Shown here piece by piece: positions 52,096 to 61,935 of a stretch of 64,000 nt of DNA. Made by a program: the position numbers and the translations under genes. The DNA is from Limisphaerales bacterium (GTDB lineage: Bacteria > Verrucomicrobiota > Verrucomicrobiia > Limisphaerales > SXTU01): contig WRPG01000001.1 of NCBI GenBank assembly GCA_009773355.1, forward strand, positions 186,001-250,000, given 5' to 3'. The notes below the pieces were generated by a model. The model was not told where the DNA came from and ran no database searches. It saw nothing but the letters and a program-made list of their open reading frames with translations. Positions within the stretch are counted from its first letter, which is position 1. Every line of letters begins with the position of its first letter.

Positions 52096-52977
52096 CTACC
52101 GCCCCAAAACCCACCAATTGTCGTTGGTGCTGTTGTGCATGGCCGGATGATTGATGTCAGGAGCCTCCACATGACCATCTAGGAACACCATTGACGCGCG
52201 CCGATTATGGAAGGTGCCGATGTTCGGGCGCCGCCACGAAACCGAGTATTTCCATGGATCAGCCCGGCTGTCGCTTTGGGAGCCGGTGAAATATGTCGGC
52301 GCATGCCCGGGCGTCGGGGTGTAAGGGCGCCAATCTTCCGTGTCGTAGGCCAGAACACGCTCGGACGGCTTGGACACTTGTTCCATTTTGAACGCAACGG
52401 CAACCAAGGCACCCGCCGCATCGCGCGCCCAAGTGCCGCCTTCTCCGCCTGCGGGTGCGCCGTTGATCGTTCCCGGTCCCATGCCGGCGATCCCCAGGTA
52501 GGGATTTGCCCGAAAGTGCGAGCTTTCAACCCAATCAAAGCCAAAAGTTTTTTGAGCAACGCGTGGAACATACGTGCTCCGATCAAACGGGCCGAGGTCT
52601 GGATACGTCAAAACATCGCGGGGGAATCCAGGACAGGTGTAGCTCTTTATTCCTCCCAAGTAGCGTGTCAGCAATGACAGCCCGTTGCAGGCTCCATACG
52701 TGGTGACACCGCCATACGGGTTTTCAGAGGGTGAGATGTAACCGAAGGGGAGTTTTTCTCCATCCCCGCTGTAAAGGTAGGCCGCCGTCCCGAACTGCTT
52801 GACTTGATTGCTACAGGCGGTCGCTTGGGCTTTCATCTTTGCCTTGCTCAAGGCTGGCAACAACATCCCTGCCAGAACCGCGATGATGGCGATGACCACC
52901 AGCAGTTCGATGAGGGTGAACGCGCGCGCGACTTTCCGCCGTCCAGCTCCGGGCTTGACGTTGGTTGAGGTTGGCAT
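52096..52977 (-). CDS. Type II secretion-type pseudopilin with H-x9-DG domain (2)
   Basis: 293 residues. N-terminal [18 protein letters not shown] cleavage and assembly helix, the [17 protein letters not shown] segment and a C-terminal [15 protein letters not shown] (H-x9-DG). Paralogue of 50313. ATG 52977 is preferred; the track start would include dtd antisense. Divergent from dtd by 18 nt. Confidence 0.93.
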   Translation of the reverse strand: MPTSTNVKPGAGRRKVARAFTLIELLVVIAIIAVLAGMLLPALSKAKMKAQATACSNQVKQFGTAAYLYSGDGEKLPFGYISPSENPYGGVTTYGACNGLSLLTRYLGGIKSYTCPGFPRDVLTYPDLGPFDRSTYVPRVAQKTFGFDWVESSHFRANPYLGIAGMGPGTINGAPAGGEGGTWARDAAGALVAVAFKMEQVSKPSERVLAYDTEDWRPYTPTPGHAPTYFTGSQSDSRADPWKYSVSWRRPNIGTFHNRRASMVFLDGHVEAPDINHPAMHNSTNDNWWVLGR

Positions 52978-52995
52978 CGCAATCACAGACGCACC

Positions 52996-53448
52996 ATGCG
53001 CGCCGTCATTCAGCGGGTCTCCCAGGCCAGCGTCACCATCGCCGGGCAGGTCAAAGGGGCCATCGGGCGCGGGTTGCTCGTGCTCGTGGCGGTGGAGGAC
53101 GCGGACACGCCGGAGGACAGCGAGTGGCTCGCCGGGAAGCTGGTGCGCCTGCGCATCTTCGCGGACGACGCGGGGCTGATGAACCGCTCGGTGCAGGACG
53201 TGGGCGGGGACATCCTGGTGGTGAGCCAGTTCACGCTCTTTGCCAGCACGCAGAAGGGCAACCGGCCATCCTACCTCCGCGCCGCGCGGCCCGAGGCGGC
53301 CATTCCCAAATACGAGGCGTTCGTCGCGCGGCTCACGGCGGAACTCGGCAAGCCCGTCCACACCGGCGAGTTCGGCGCGGACATGCAGGTGGCGCTGGTG
53401 AACGACGGCCCCGTGACCATCACGGTGGACACGAAGGCGCGGGAATGA
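52996..53448 (+). CDS. dtd: D-aminoacyl-tRNA deacylase
   Basis: 150 residues, full-length Dtd, which hydrolyses D-aminoacyl-tRNA. The Gly-Pro chirality-checking motif region and the SQFTLFAS and [12 protein letters not shown] motifs are intact. The ATG at 52996 begins MRAVIQRV, the usual family N-terminus. The stop TGA is immediately followed by a repeat. Confidence 0.97.
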   Translation: MRAVIQRVSQASVTIAGQVKGAIGRGLLVLVAVEDADTPEDSEWLAGKLVRLRIFADDAGLMNRSVQDVGGDILVVSQFTLFASTQKGNRPSYLRAARPEAAIPKYEAFVARLTAELGKPVHTGEFGADMQVALVNDGPVTITVDTKARE

Positions 53449-53473
53449 CCGTGCCGGCGATTTGCAATCGCCG
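53449..53473. repeat. Single-arm repeat, family 4
   Basis: CCGTGCCGGCG plus the hairpin CGGCGATTTGCAATCGCCG, matching the left arm of the two-armed element at 55910. It starts directly after the dtd stop; I see no matching right arm within the next 150 nt. Confidence 0.65.
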
Positions 53474-53614
53474 CAGGGCGGGCTGGCCGCCCGAACTACT
53501 TGTCCGGCCAGCGGCCCGGCCCACGGCGGGGCAGCATCGAGACGCGCCCATTCACGCCGCGTTGTGATGTGCCGGTTGGACACCGCTGCTCCGGGTGCGC
53601 ACACTCGGCACATT

Positions 53615-54727
53615 GTGAACACGGGCAAGCCGGCTCCTCCCCCGCGCCGCACGCGCTGGGTGACGCTCACCTTTGGGGTCGCGCTGGGCGTGTTCACGGC
53701 GCTGACCGTCCGCGACGCGGGCCGGCCAGCCGTCCGTCCCGTTGCGGGCGGCACGTTCACCGGGCGCGATGTGGACGGGCGATTGGTGCAGGTGTGCCTG
53801 TTTGACCAAGGCTACGGCTTGTCGGGCTGGCAAGGCTGGCTGTATCGCGAGGGCCGCGAGCAGACGGAATGGTTCAGCACGACGAACCGCGCGCACCCGT
53901 GGCAGGCAGTGATCAACGTCCGCGAGCGCGAAGACGCGCCGAAGCTGCCTGAGCCAGTCGTCGCCTCGACCGATGACCCGCTATGGCTCAACGCCACGCT
54001 CCCGCGCACCAACGGCTGGGCCAGCGACACGGCGAACCTGACGCGGCAGTTCGGGCATGTGAGCTTCCGGCGGCTGACGGGGCTGCGGCTTTGGGGCTGG
54101 GGCGGGACGCAAGAGTATCGCGCGCAGTTTCCGCGCTTGCCATCTAGCTCGGCCTTTTGCGCCGCCATCACCGGGGGAATCCTGCGGCGATGCGAGACGG
54201 AGGCTGAAAAATTCACCGCCGAGCCAATGGAGTTCTGGCGGGAGAATCTGCGTTCCCGCCAACCCATGACCTTGAACCAGCACGAGTTGACGGCGCATTG
54301 GCAGCCTCGCCTGCTCACGACCAACGTCGCCAGTTTTTGCGTGTGGAGCTACGATGAAGTGGGCGGCAACGGCAACCATTCACACTGGAGCGGGGAGAAC
54401 TTCGTCTGGGAGGCCGGCGAGATTCGCACGCTTCGCCTCGTGGACCTGTTGGGCGGACGGGCGGATTGGCCGGTTGAACTCCGGCAACGATGCGCGCAGA
54501 AACTTGAAGCCATCGGCGCCCCAGATTATGCGCAGGGTGCCGTCACCGAGAAGACCACTGCCCCGGCTGTCTTCACCGTCTCGCCCACCGGCCTCCAAAT
54601 CTACTTCAACCCCTACGAAATCGCCTCCGGCGCGGATGGCGAGTTCGTGCTCCACTTCGACTACGCCGAGTTGAAGGGTTTGCTCCGCACCGACGGGCCG
54701 GCGCGCTGGCTGCCGCGTGACCAGTGA
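53615..54727 (+). CDS. Exported hypothetical protein (RsiV/DUF3298-like)
   Basis: About 370 residues if it starts at GTG 53615; earlier starts would include repeat remnants. An N-terminal membrane anchor or signal segment ([18 protein letters not shown]) is followed by a globular domain with the [21 protein letters not shown] motif and a C-terminal [21 protein letters not shown] pattern characteristic of RsiV/DUF3298-type proteins, which in some bacteria are anti-sigma factors that bind lysozyme. No sigma factor gene is adjacent, so that role is not implied here. Low similarity otherwise. Confidence 0.65.
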   Translation: MNTGKPAPPPRRTRWVTLTFGVALGVFTALTVRDAGRPAVRPVAGGTFTGRDVDGRLVQVCLFDQGYGLSGWQGWLYREGREQTEWFSTTNRAHPWQAVINVREREDAPKLPEPVVASTDDPLWLNATLPRTNGWASDTANLTRQFGHVSFRRLTGLRLWGWGGTQEYRAQFPRLPSSSAFCAAITGGILRRCETEAEKFTAEPMEFWRENLRSRQPMTLNQHELTAHWQPRLLTTNVASFCVWSYDEVGGNGNHSHWSGENFVWEAGEIRTLRLVDLLGGRADWPVELRQRCAQKLEAIGAPDYAQGAVTEKTTAPAVFTVSPTGLQIYFNPYEIASGADGEFVLHFDYAELKGLLRTDGPARWLPRDQ

Positions 54728-54774
54728 CGGTCGTTGGCTTGACGCTTGCGGCCCGGAATGGCCAGAGTCCGGGC

Positions 54775-55908
54775 ATGAAGCCGCTTTCCTCACTGCGTCT
54801 CCTCGCGTCCTTGTGCGCCGCCTCCATTTGCTTCGCCGCCGCGCTGCCCGCCGCCGCCCAGTTCAAGGAAATCATCTGGGTGGACGACGACTTCCCGCCG
54901 GGCGCGAACTCGCAGGTCAACGCGGACAACCATCCGCACTCGTGGGTCACGCAGGGCGACGGCAACCAGGTCTTCTTCGGCAAGAAGGCGCTCCAGCGTT
55001 CCGGCATGGGCGTGGCGCAGGACTACTTCTCCACCTGCGACAAGCCGCTGCTCGTGTGCGAAGGCGACAAGCTGTTCACCCACATCTACCTCACGCCGGA
55101 GAACCCGACCCGCGCCGTGATGCTCCAGTTCCACTCGTCCGGCTGGTATCACCGCGTGTTCTGGGGCGATGGCGATGCCGTGCCCTTCGGCACGCCGCGC
55201 ACGACGCAGAAGGTGGACATGGGGCCGCTGCCCGCCGCCGGCAAGTGGGTGCGCCTCGAGATCGAGGCCGCGAAGCTCGGCCTCACGCCCGGCATGGAGA
55301 TCACCGGCATGGCCTTCACCATCTGCGACGGCGAGGTGTTCTTCGACAAGACCGGCCTCGCCACCACCGGCAAGGAGCCGCCGCACGGCGAGGCGCGCGA
55401 CGTGGTGTGGCTGGACGACGACTTCCCTGCCGGCTCCACCCCGCAGGCCTCCGGCGCGCCCGCGCAATGGGTCACGGCGGCGGACGGCAAGGTCCACTCC
55501 GGCCAGCGCGCCCTCAAGCGCACCGGCGGCGGCCCCACGCAGGATTTCTTCACGGGCGCGACCAATCTGACGGAGCTGAAGCGCGGCGACGTGCTTTACG
55601 CGCACGTCTTCATTGACCCGACGGCGAAGCCCAAGGCGGTCATGCTCCAGTTCAACGACGGCGTCTGGGAGCACCGCGCCATCTGGGGCGACCCCGAGGG
55701 CATCAAGTGGGGCGCGCTCAACACCGTCAGCCGCCGTCCGCTCGGCCCGCTGCCCGAGGCCGGCAAGTGGATTCGACTCGAAATCCCGCCTGCCAAGATC
55801 GGCCTCTACCCCGGCGCGAAGCTCAACGGCATGGCCTTCACGCACGAGGGTGGCACGGTGTATTGGGACAAGGCCGGGCTGTCGAATCCGGGGCCGGGGA
55901 AGAAATAA
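54775..55908 (+). CDS. Secreted protein with two tandem repeats of a ~170-residue domain
   Basis: 377 residues, signal peptide at the N-terminus (LLASLCAASICFAAALPAAA). The mature part consists of two copies of a similar domain: VDDDFPPGA...QRSGMGVAQDYF, VMLQFHSSGWYHRVFWGDG and GMAFTICDGEVFFDKTGL recur as LDDDFPAGS...KRTGGGPTQDFF, VMLQFNDGVWEHRAIWGDP and GMAFTHEGGTVYWDKAGL. The sequence resembles jelly-roll carbohydrate-binding or LamG-type domains, as found with DUF1549/DUF1553 proteins, but I cannot name the family. The ATG at 54775 fixes the signal peptide. Confidence 0.75.
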   Translation: MKPLSSLRLLASLCAASICFAAALPAAAQFKEIIWVDDDFPPGANSQVNADNHPHSWVTQGDGNQVFFGKKALQRSGMGVAQDYFSTCDKPLLVCEGDKLFTHIYLTPENPTRAVMLQFHSSGWYHRVFWGDGDAVPFGTPRTTQKVDMGPLPAAGKWVRLEIEAAKLGLTPGMEITGMAFTICDGEVFFDKTGLATTGKEPPHGEARDVVWLDDDFPAGSTPQASGAPAQWVTAADGKVHSGQRALKRTGGGPTQDFFTGATNLTELKRGDVLYAHVFIDPTAKPKAVMLQFNDGVWEHRAIWGDPEGIKWGALNTVSRRPLGPLPEAGKWIRLEIPPAKIGLYPGAKLNGMAFTHEGGTVYWDKAGLSNPGPGKK

Positions 55909-55909
55909 C

Positions 55910-56008
55910 CCGTGCCGGCGACTTGCAGTCGCCGCCCAGCGCGTCCGGCGGTGGCGGGCGGGTTCGGACAAGGACGCCACAGACGGCGGTTGCAAACCGC
56001 CGGCACGG
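55910..56008. repeat. Two-armed repeat, family 4
   Basis: CCGTGCCGGCG at the left and CGCCGGCACGG at the right; each arm carries a hairpin (CGGCGACTTGCAGTCGCCG; CGGCGGTTGCAAACCGCCG). Starts 1 nt after the stop of the upstream gene. Confidence 0.8.
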
Positions 56009-56106
56009 CCATTGCCAAGCCACACGAATTGCCCAAAGGTTGCCGCGTCCGCCCGTTGCCGCCGGTGAATCCGCCCGCGCCGGCACGGGTCGAACAAACT
56101 GATTTT

Positions 56107-59100
56107 ATGCCGACACCACGCCTGTTCCTCGGTCTCGCCATCGGCCTGCTGGCCGCGTCCACCGCGCTGGCCGCGCCCGCGAAGAAGGTGGATTACAACC
56201 GCGACATCCGCCCGCTGCTCTCCGACAACTGCTTCTTCTGCCACGGCCCCGACGAGAAGCAGCGCAAGGCCAAGCTCCGCCTCGACGTGCGCGAGGACGC
56301 CATTGCGGCGAAGGCCTTCATCCCCGGCAAGCCCGACGCAAGCGAGCTGGTGAAACGCCTCTTCACCAAGGACGCGGACGATCTGATGCCGCCGCCGGAC
56401 TCGCACAAGAAGCTCACCGCCGCGCAGAAGGATTTGTTCAAGCGCTGGATTGCCGACGGCGCGGAATACCAGACGCACTGGGCCTACGTCGCACCGAAGC
56501 GCCCCGCTGTGCCCGCCGGCAGGAACGGCGTGGACCATCTCGTGCAGGCGCGGTTGAAGGAGGTGCGCCTCAAGCCCTCGCCCGAAGCCGACCGCCGCAC
56601 GCTCGCGCGCCGGCTCTACTTCGATTTGCTCGGTCTGCCGCCGAAGCCGGAGGAAGTGGACGCCTTCTCGAATGACAAGTCGCCCAACGCCTACGCGAAA
56701 CTCGTCGAGCGCCTGCTCGCGTCGCCGCACTACGGCGAGCGCATGGCCATCGGCTGGCTGGACGTGGTGCGTTACGCGGACACCATCGGCTATCACTCGG
56801 ACACACCGCGCAACGTCTTCCCCTACCGCGACTACGTCATCAAGTCGTTCAACGAGAACAAGCGCTTCGACCAGTTCACGCGTGAGCAGCTCGCCGGCGA
56901 TTTGTTCCCGAATGCGTCGCAGGAAACGCGCGTCGCCTCCGCCTTCAACCGGCTCATCCTCTCCACCGAGGAGGGCGGCGCGCAGCCCAAGGACTACGAG
57001 CAGCGCTACCTCACCGACCGCGTCCGCGCCGTGGGCACCGTCTGGCTCGCGCAGACCACCGGTTGCGCCCAGTGCCACGACCACAAGTTCGACCCGGTGA
57101 CGATGCGCGACTTCTACTCGCTGGGCGCGTTCTTTGCGGACATCAAGGAGCCTATCGTCGGCCGGCGCGAGGAGGGCATGCCCGTTCCCAGCGCGCAGGA
57201 CACGGCGGAAGTCGCGCGGCTCGATGGCGAAATCACCAAGTTCCAGTCAGACTTCGACGCGCCGCATCCCGAGCTGGCCGCCAAGTTCAACGCCTGGCAG
57301 GACGCCGCCTTCACCGCCGTGCAGCACGACGCGAAGTGGAAGCCGCTGAAGCCCGCCAAAGTCGCGTCCGCACAAAAGTCGAAGCTCGCCGTGCAGGCCG
57401 ACGGCTCCGTGCTCGCCAGCGGCAAGACGCCGGACAAGGACACTTACACCGTCACCGTCACGAACGCGCTCAAGGCCATCACGGGCCTGCGCGTCGAGGC
57501 GCTGCCCGATGACTCGCTGCCCGCGAAGGGGCCGGGGCGCGGAGCGAATGGCAACTTCGTGCTCACCGAAGTCGCGGTGAAAGTCCAGGCGGGGAAAGCC
57601 AAGGCCGAGCCGGTGAAGCTTGCTGCGGCGCGTGCGACGATCGAGCAAGCCGCAGCCGGCTCGCAGAAAGCCTGGGCCGCCGTGTCAACGATTGATGGCG
57701 ATGCGAAGGACGCCACGCTCGGTTGGGCCGTGCTACCGGAGGTCGGGCAGGCGCAGCACCTCGTGTTGGAGCTGGCCGCGCCGCTGTCCGTCGAGGCGGG
57801 CGACACGCTGACGATTGAGCTGCGCCAGAACAGCACGAAGAAGGAGCACCTGCTCGGGAAGTTCCGGCTGGCCACGACCAGCGAGGCCGAGGCCGCACGC
57901 GTTGCGCATCCGGCCCCGCCCCCGGCGGACATCGCGGCGATTCTAAAGGTCACGACCGACAAGCGCGCCGCCGCGCAGAAGGACAAGTTGTTCGCCCACT
58001 TCAAGGGCCTTGCGCCTGAGTTGGCGAAACTGCGCCAACAACTCGCCGATGCGAAGAAGGCCAAGACCGACTACGAGGCGAAGATTCCCAAGTGCATCGT
58101 GTCGGTGTCGTCGGAGACCAAGCGCACGGTCCGCATTCTCCCGCGCGGCAACTGGATGGACGAGAGCGGCACGGTGATGCAGCCCGCGCTGCCGGCCTTT
58201 CTGCCGGTCTCGCTCAAGAAGGACGCGAAAGCCGACGCGCCGCTCACGCGCGCGGACTTGGCCGAGTGGATTGTGGCGAAGGACAATCCGCTCACCGCGC
58301 GCGTGTTCGTGAACCGGCTGTGGAAGCAGTTCTTCGGCACCGGTCTCTCGAAGGTGCTCGATGACATGGGCGCGCAGGGCGAGCCGCCCGTGAATCCCGC
58401 GCTGCTCGACTGGCTCGCGAGCGAGTTCCGTGACAGTGGCTGGGACGTGAAGCACATGGTCCGCACCATCGTGAACAGCTCGACCTACCGGCAGACTTCC
58501 GTGGCGACGAAAGAGCTGCAAGCGCGCGACCCTTACAACCGCGAGCACGCCCGCCAGAGCCGCTGGCGCATCGAGGCCGAGATGGTGCGCGACAACGCCC
58601 TGACCGTCGCCGGCCTGCTGAACCCAAAGATTGGCGGCCCGAGCGTGAAGCCTTACCAGCCCGACGGTTATTGGGAGAACCTGAACTTCCCCGTGCGCAG
58701 CTACGATGCGAGCAAGGGCGACGACCAGTTCCGCCGCGGCCTCTACACCTGGTGGCAGCGCAGCTTCCTGCATCCCTCGATGCTCGCCTTCGACGCGCCC
58801 AGCCGTGAGGAATGCGCCGCCGAACGCACCCGCTCGAACATCCCGCAGCAGGCCCTCGTGCTGCTCAACGACCCAACCTACGTCGAGTCCGCCCGTGCCT
58901 TCGCCGCGCGCATCATGAAGGACAACCCCGGCGACGCGACCCAGCGCATCAAATGGGCCTGGCGGCAAGCCTTATCCCGCGCCCCGCGTGCCGATGAACT
59001 CGCCACCGCCCGCGCGCTCTTCGACAAACACCTCGCGCAATACAAGGCCGACGCCAAAGCCGCAGAGTCGCTGCTGAAAGTCGGCCTCGCCACGTTGCCC

Positions 59101-59187
59101 CCCGTCGCCGACCAGGCCGAACTCGCCGCGTGGACCAGCGTCGCGCGCGTCATTCTCAATCTTCACGAAACGATTACGCGCTCCTAA
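56107..59187 (+). CDS. Planctomycete-type cytochrome c / DUF1549 / DUF1553 protein
   Basis: 1026 residues, signal peptide at residues 1-22. A planctomycete-type cytochrome c domain (CFFCHGPDEKQRK around residue 40), DUF1549 (about 130-340, with the second haem-like motif CAQCHDHKFDP) and DUF1553 (about 700-960) in the usual order. An insertion of about 300 residues between the two DUFs contains a beta domain rich in Lys and Ala. These proteins are usually paired with a DUF1501 gene, as here, 3 nt downstream. Function is not known; roles in polysaccharide or extracellular degradation have been proposed. Confidence 0.92.
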   Translation: MPTPRLFLGLAIGLLAASTALAAPAKKVDYNRDIRPLLSDNCFFCHGPDEKQRKAKLRLDVREDAIAAKAFIPGKPDASELVKRLFTKDADDLMPPPDSHKKLTAAQKDLFKRWIADGAEYQTHWAYVAPKRPAVPAGRNGVDHLVQARLKEVRLKPSPEADRRTLARRLYFDLLGLPPKPEEVDAFSNDKSPNAYAKLVERLLASPHYGERMAIGWLDVVRYADTIGYHSDTPRNVFPYRDYVIKSFNENKRFDQFTREQLAGDLFPNASQETRVASAFNRLILSTEEGGAQPKDYEQRYLTDRVRAVGTVWLAQTTGCAQCHDHKFDPVTMRDFYSLGAFFADIKEPIVGRREEGMPVPSAQDTAEVARLDGEITKFQSDFDAPHPELAAKFNAWQDAAFTAVQHDAKWKPLKPAKVASAQKSKLAVQADGSVLASGKTPDKDTYTVTVTNALKAITGLRVEALPDDSLPAKGPGRGANGNFVLTEVAVKVQAGKAKAEPVKLAAARATIEQAAAGSQKAWAAVSTIDGDAKDATLGWAVLPEVGQAQHLVLELAAPLSVEAGDTLTIELRQNSTKKEHLLGKFRLATTSEAEAARVAHPAPPPADIAAILKVTTDKRAAAQKDKLFAHFKGLAPELAKLRQQLADAKKAKTDYEAKIPKCIVSVSSETKRTVRILPRGNWMDESGTVMQPALPAFLPVSLKKDAKADAPLTRADLAEWIVAKDNPLTARVFVNRLWKQFFGTGLSKVLDDMGAQGEPPVNPALLDWLASEFRDSGWDVKHMVRTIVNSSTYRQTSVATKELQARDPYNREHARQSRWRIEAEMVRDNALTVAGLLNPKIGGPSVKPYQPDGYWENLNFPVRSYDASKGDDQFRRGLYTWWQRSFLHPSMLAFDAPSREECAAERTRSNIPQQALVLLNDPTYVESARAFAARIMKDNPGDATQRIKWAWRQALSRAPRADELATARALFDKHLAQYKADAKAAESLLKVGLATLPPVADQAELAAWTSVARVILNLHETITRS

Positions 59188-59190
59188 GCC

Positions 59191-60654
59191 ATGAATCTTC
59201 ATTCCGAACTCCGTCAGTTCCGGCAGCAACAGCAGACGCGCCGCGTCTTCCTTGGCCGCACCGCGCAAGGCGTCGGCACGTTCGCGCTGGCTTCTTTGCT
59301 GAACTCGCCTGCTTTCGCCGCCGCGAAGAAGGCCGCTTCACCCGCGAAGGACAAGTGGCTTGGCGTCGTAAATCCGCTGCACTTCCCCGCCAAGGCCAAG
59401 CGCGTCATCTGGCTCACGATGGCGGGCGGGCCGTCGCACTTGGAGACGTGGGATTACAAGCCCCAGCTCGCGAAGATGCACGGCGAGCCGATGCCGGAGT
59501 CGTTCACGAAGGGCAAGCAAATCGCCCAGCTCCAGAACGCGAAGTTGAATTGCTTTGGCCCGCAGCTTGGCTTCAAGAAGTTTGGGCAGAACGGCCAGGA
59601 GATTTGCGAACTTCTTCCGCTCATCGGCTCCGTGACTGATGAGATGTGCGTCATCCGCTCGATGACCACCGAGGCCATCAACCACGACCCGGCGCACATG
59701 TTCATGAACACTGGCTCGCAGATCGCCGGTCGTCCCAGCGCGGGCGCGTGGGTCACTTACGGCCTCGGCACGGAGGCGGAGGATTTGCCCGGCTTTGTGG
59801 TGCTGACTTCGCTCGGCAAGGGCGGGCAGAACCAGCCCATCGCCGCGCGGCAGTGGTCGCCGGGTTTCTTACCGAGCCGCTTTCAAGGCGTGCAGTTGCG
59901 CAGCAAGGGCGACGCGGTGCTCTACCTCGGCACGCCCGCCGGCGTCACGCGCGACCGGCAGGGCGACGTGGTGCAGGCCGTCAACTCGCTCAACAAGAAA
60001 TACGATGCCGTCGTGGACGACCCGGAAATCGCCACGCGCATCGCGCAGTATGAAATGGCCTTCCAGATGCAGGCCAGCGTGCCTGAGCTGATGGACACCG
60101 CGAAGGAGCCGCAGGCCATCATGGACCTCTACGGCTGCAAGCCCGGCGACGGGTCGTTCGCGGCGAATTGCCTCCTTGCGCGCCGGCTCGCCGAGCGCGG
60201 CACGCGCTTCATCCAGCTCTACCACAAAGACTGGGACCACCACGGCGGCGTGAAGGATGGCATCACGCAGAAAGCCGCCGAGATTGACCGCGCGTGCATG
60301 GCGCTCATCACCGACCTCAAGCAGCGCGGCATGTTCCAGGACACGATAATCGTCTGGGCCGGTGAGTTCGGGCGCACGCCGATGAGCCAGGGCGGTAGCG
60401 GTCGCGACCACCACAACGCCGGCTTCAGCATCTGGCTCGCGGGCGGCGGCATCAAAGGCGGCATCAGCTACGGCGCGACCGACGAACTCGGCTACTCCGC
60501 TGTCGAGAACGTCGTCAACGTCCACGACCTGCACGCGACGATTCTGAAACTCCTCGGCATTGACCACACCCGCTTGTCCGTGAAGTTCCAGGGCCTCGAC
60601 GCCCGTCTCTCCGGCGTCGAAGGCGCGAAGCCGATTCAGGGAATTCTGGCGTAA
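59191..60654 (+). CDS. Tat-exported DUF1501 protein
   Basis: 487 residues. A Tat-like signal (RRVFLGRTAQGVGTFALASLL) precedes a DUF1501 domain (LTMAGGPSHLETWDYKP, EFGRTPMSQGGSGRDHHNAG). DUF1501 is part of the alkaline-phosphatase/sulfatase-like superfamily; the metal-site aspartate and histidines near DWDHHGG and GRDHHN are visible. It overlaps nothing but lies 3 nt from the DUF1549/1553 gene. Confidence 0.92.
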   Translation: MNLHSELRQFRQQQQTRRVFLGRTAQGVGTFALASLLNSPAFAAAKKAASPAKDKWLGVVNPLHFPAKAKRVIWLTMAGGPSHLETWDYKPQLAKMHGEPMPESFTKGKQIAQLQNAKLNCFGPQLGFKKFGQNGQEICELLPLIGSVTDEMCVIRSMTTEAINHDPAHMFMNTGSQIAGRPSAGAWVTYGLGTEAEDLPGFVVLTSLGKGGQNQPIAARQWSPGFLPSRFQGVQLRSKGDAVLYLGTPAGVTRDRQGDVVQAVNSLNKKYDAVVDDPEIATRIAQYEMAFQMQASVPELMDTAKEPQAIMDLYGCKPGDGSFAANCLLARRLAERGTRFIQLYHKDWDHHGGVKDGITQKAAEIDRACMALITDLKQRGMFQDTIIVWAGEFGRTPMSQGGSGRDHHNAGFSIWLAGGGIKGGISYGATDELGYSAVENVVNVHDLHATILKLLGIDHTRLSVKFQGLDARLSGVEGAKPIQGILA

Positions 60655-60695
60655 GTGCTGCGCGGCATTCCTGCCGCAGAAGCACCGGATCGTCG

Positions 60696-61871
60696 CTAGG
60701 CCGACACCCACCTTCGCGCCCGACTGCTCCGTAAAATTGCCTCGCACAGGCGCACCTCGTGATGGCCGTCCTCCGCCGTGGCGAAAAGCGCCGGTCTCCG
60801 CCGCCCGCTCGCGATGTGCTCATAGACCGCGCGGTAGTGCATCTTGTGGCTGTCGGGGAAGCCCTCGGGATGGCCGCCGGGATAGTCGGTGAAGCCCGCC
60901 ACGTCCTCGCTGAAGCCGGCGGTCGCGCGCTGGAGCACCTGGTTCGGCTCATCGCGGCGGCCCACGAGGATTTCGTTCGGCTGCTGCAAATCCCACCGCA
61001 CGCTGCCCTTGGTCCCGTAGATGCCCAGCGCGAGGCTGCATTTCCAACCGGCGGCGACCTGCGAGATGGAGGCGTTGGCGTGCGTGCCGTCCACGAAGCC
61101 GTGCTCCGCCCTGCCGAACTTCAGCAGCACGCTGCCAAAGTCCTCGGTGTCGCAGCGGTAGGGCGCCATCGTCTTCGGGTCCGCCTTGGCGAAGGTTTGC
61201 ACCTCACCGCGCGGTCGGTAGCGCGTCTTGTGGAAGGTCTCCAGATGCGCGAACACGGCTTCCGCGCGCGCACCGAGGATGAATGAGACGGCGTCAATCC
61301 AATGCGTGCCGATGTCGCCGACGGCGCGGAGCTTGCCGCCCTCGCTGGCGAGGAGCCGCCAGTTGTAGTCGGTCTCGTCCAGCAGCCAGTCCTGAAAGAA
61401 ATGCCCCTGGACGTGGATGATCCGGCCCAGGTCGCCGCGCTGGACCAATGCGCGCATCTGGAGCACGGCGGGAAAAAAGCGGCACATGTAGTTCACGGCG
61501 AAGACCGGCGCGTTCTTCCGCTTCACAACGGTGACAACCCTCGCCGTCTCCCTCGCCGTCATGCCCAGTGGCTTCTCGCAGACGACGTGCTTGCCCGCCG
61601 CTAGCGCGGCCAGCGACTGCTCGACGTGAACCTTGTTCGGCGAGGTGATGTGGACGACATCCACGTTCGGCGAGCGCAGCAGGGCGTGATAATCGTAGTC
61701 GCCATAAACCTCGGGGATGCCCCACCGCTCGGCGGTGGCGCGGGCGTTCCTGGTCGAACCGCAGATGGCCGTGACCTGCACGCCCAGACGTTTGAGCGCC
61801 TCGATGTGGACCGGGCCGATGAAGCCGGTGCCGATGACGCCGGCGCGGAGTTGATGCAGCGGGATGCTCAT
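60696..61871 (-). CDS. Gfo/Idh/MocA family oxidoreductase
   Basis: 391 residues from ATG 61871. N-terminal Rossmann fold with GVIGTGFIGPVH, the conserved KHVVCEKPLG motif with its catalytic lysine, and the C-terminal GDIGTHWIDAVSFILG segment. Family members use NAD(P) on sugars, inositols or similar compounds. The GFO_IDH_MocA C-terminal part seems full-length. Substrate unknown. Divergent from the PQQ-like gene by 64 nt. Confidence 0.92.
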   Translation of the reverse strand: MSIPLHQLRAGVIGTGFIGPVHIEALKRLGVQVTAICGSTRNARATAERWGIPEVYGDYDYHALLRSPNVDVVHITSPNKVHVEQSLAALAAGKHVVCEKPLGMTARETARVVTVVKRKNAPVFAVNYMCRFFPAVLQMRALVQRGDLGRIIHVQGHFFQDWLLDETDYNWRLLASEGGKLRAVGDIGTHWIDAVSFILGARAEAVFAHLETFHKTRYRPRGEVQTFAKADPKTMAPYRCDTEDFGSVLLKFGRAEHGFVDGTHANASISQVAAGWKCSLALGIYGTKGSVRWDLQQPNEILVGRRDEPNQVLQRATAGFSEDVAGFTDYPGGHPEGFPDSHKMHYRAVYEHIASGRRRPALFATAEDGHHEVRLCEAILRSSRARRWVSA

Positions 61872-61935
61872 GGGCGGCAGCGTGGCTTGAATTGACATCG
61901 GCTGGCAATCCGTCTTCCTACGTGCCGTCAAACGC

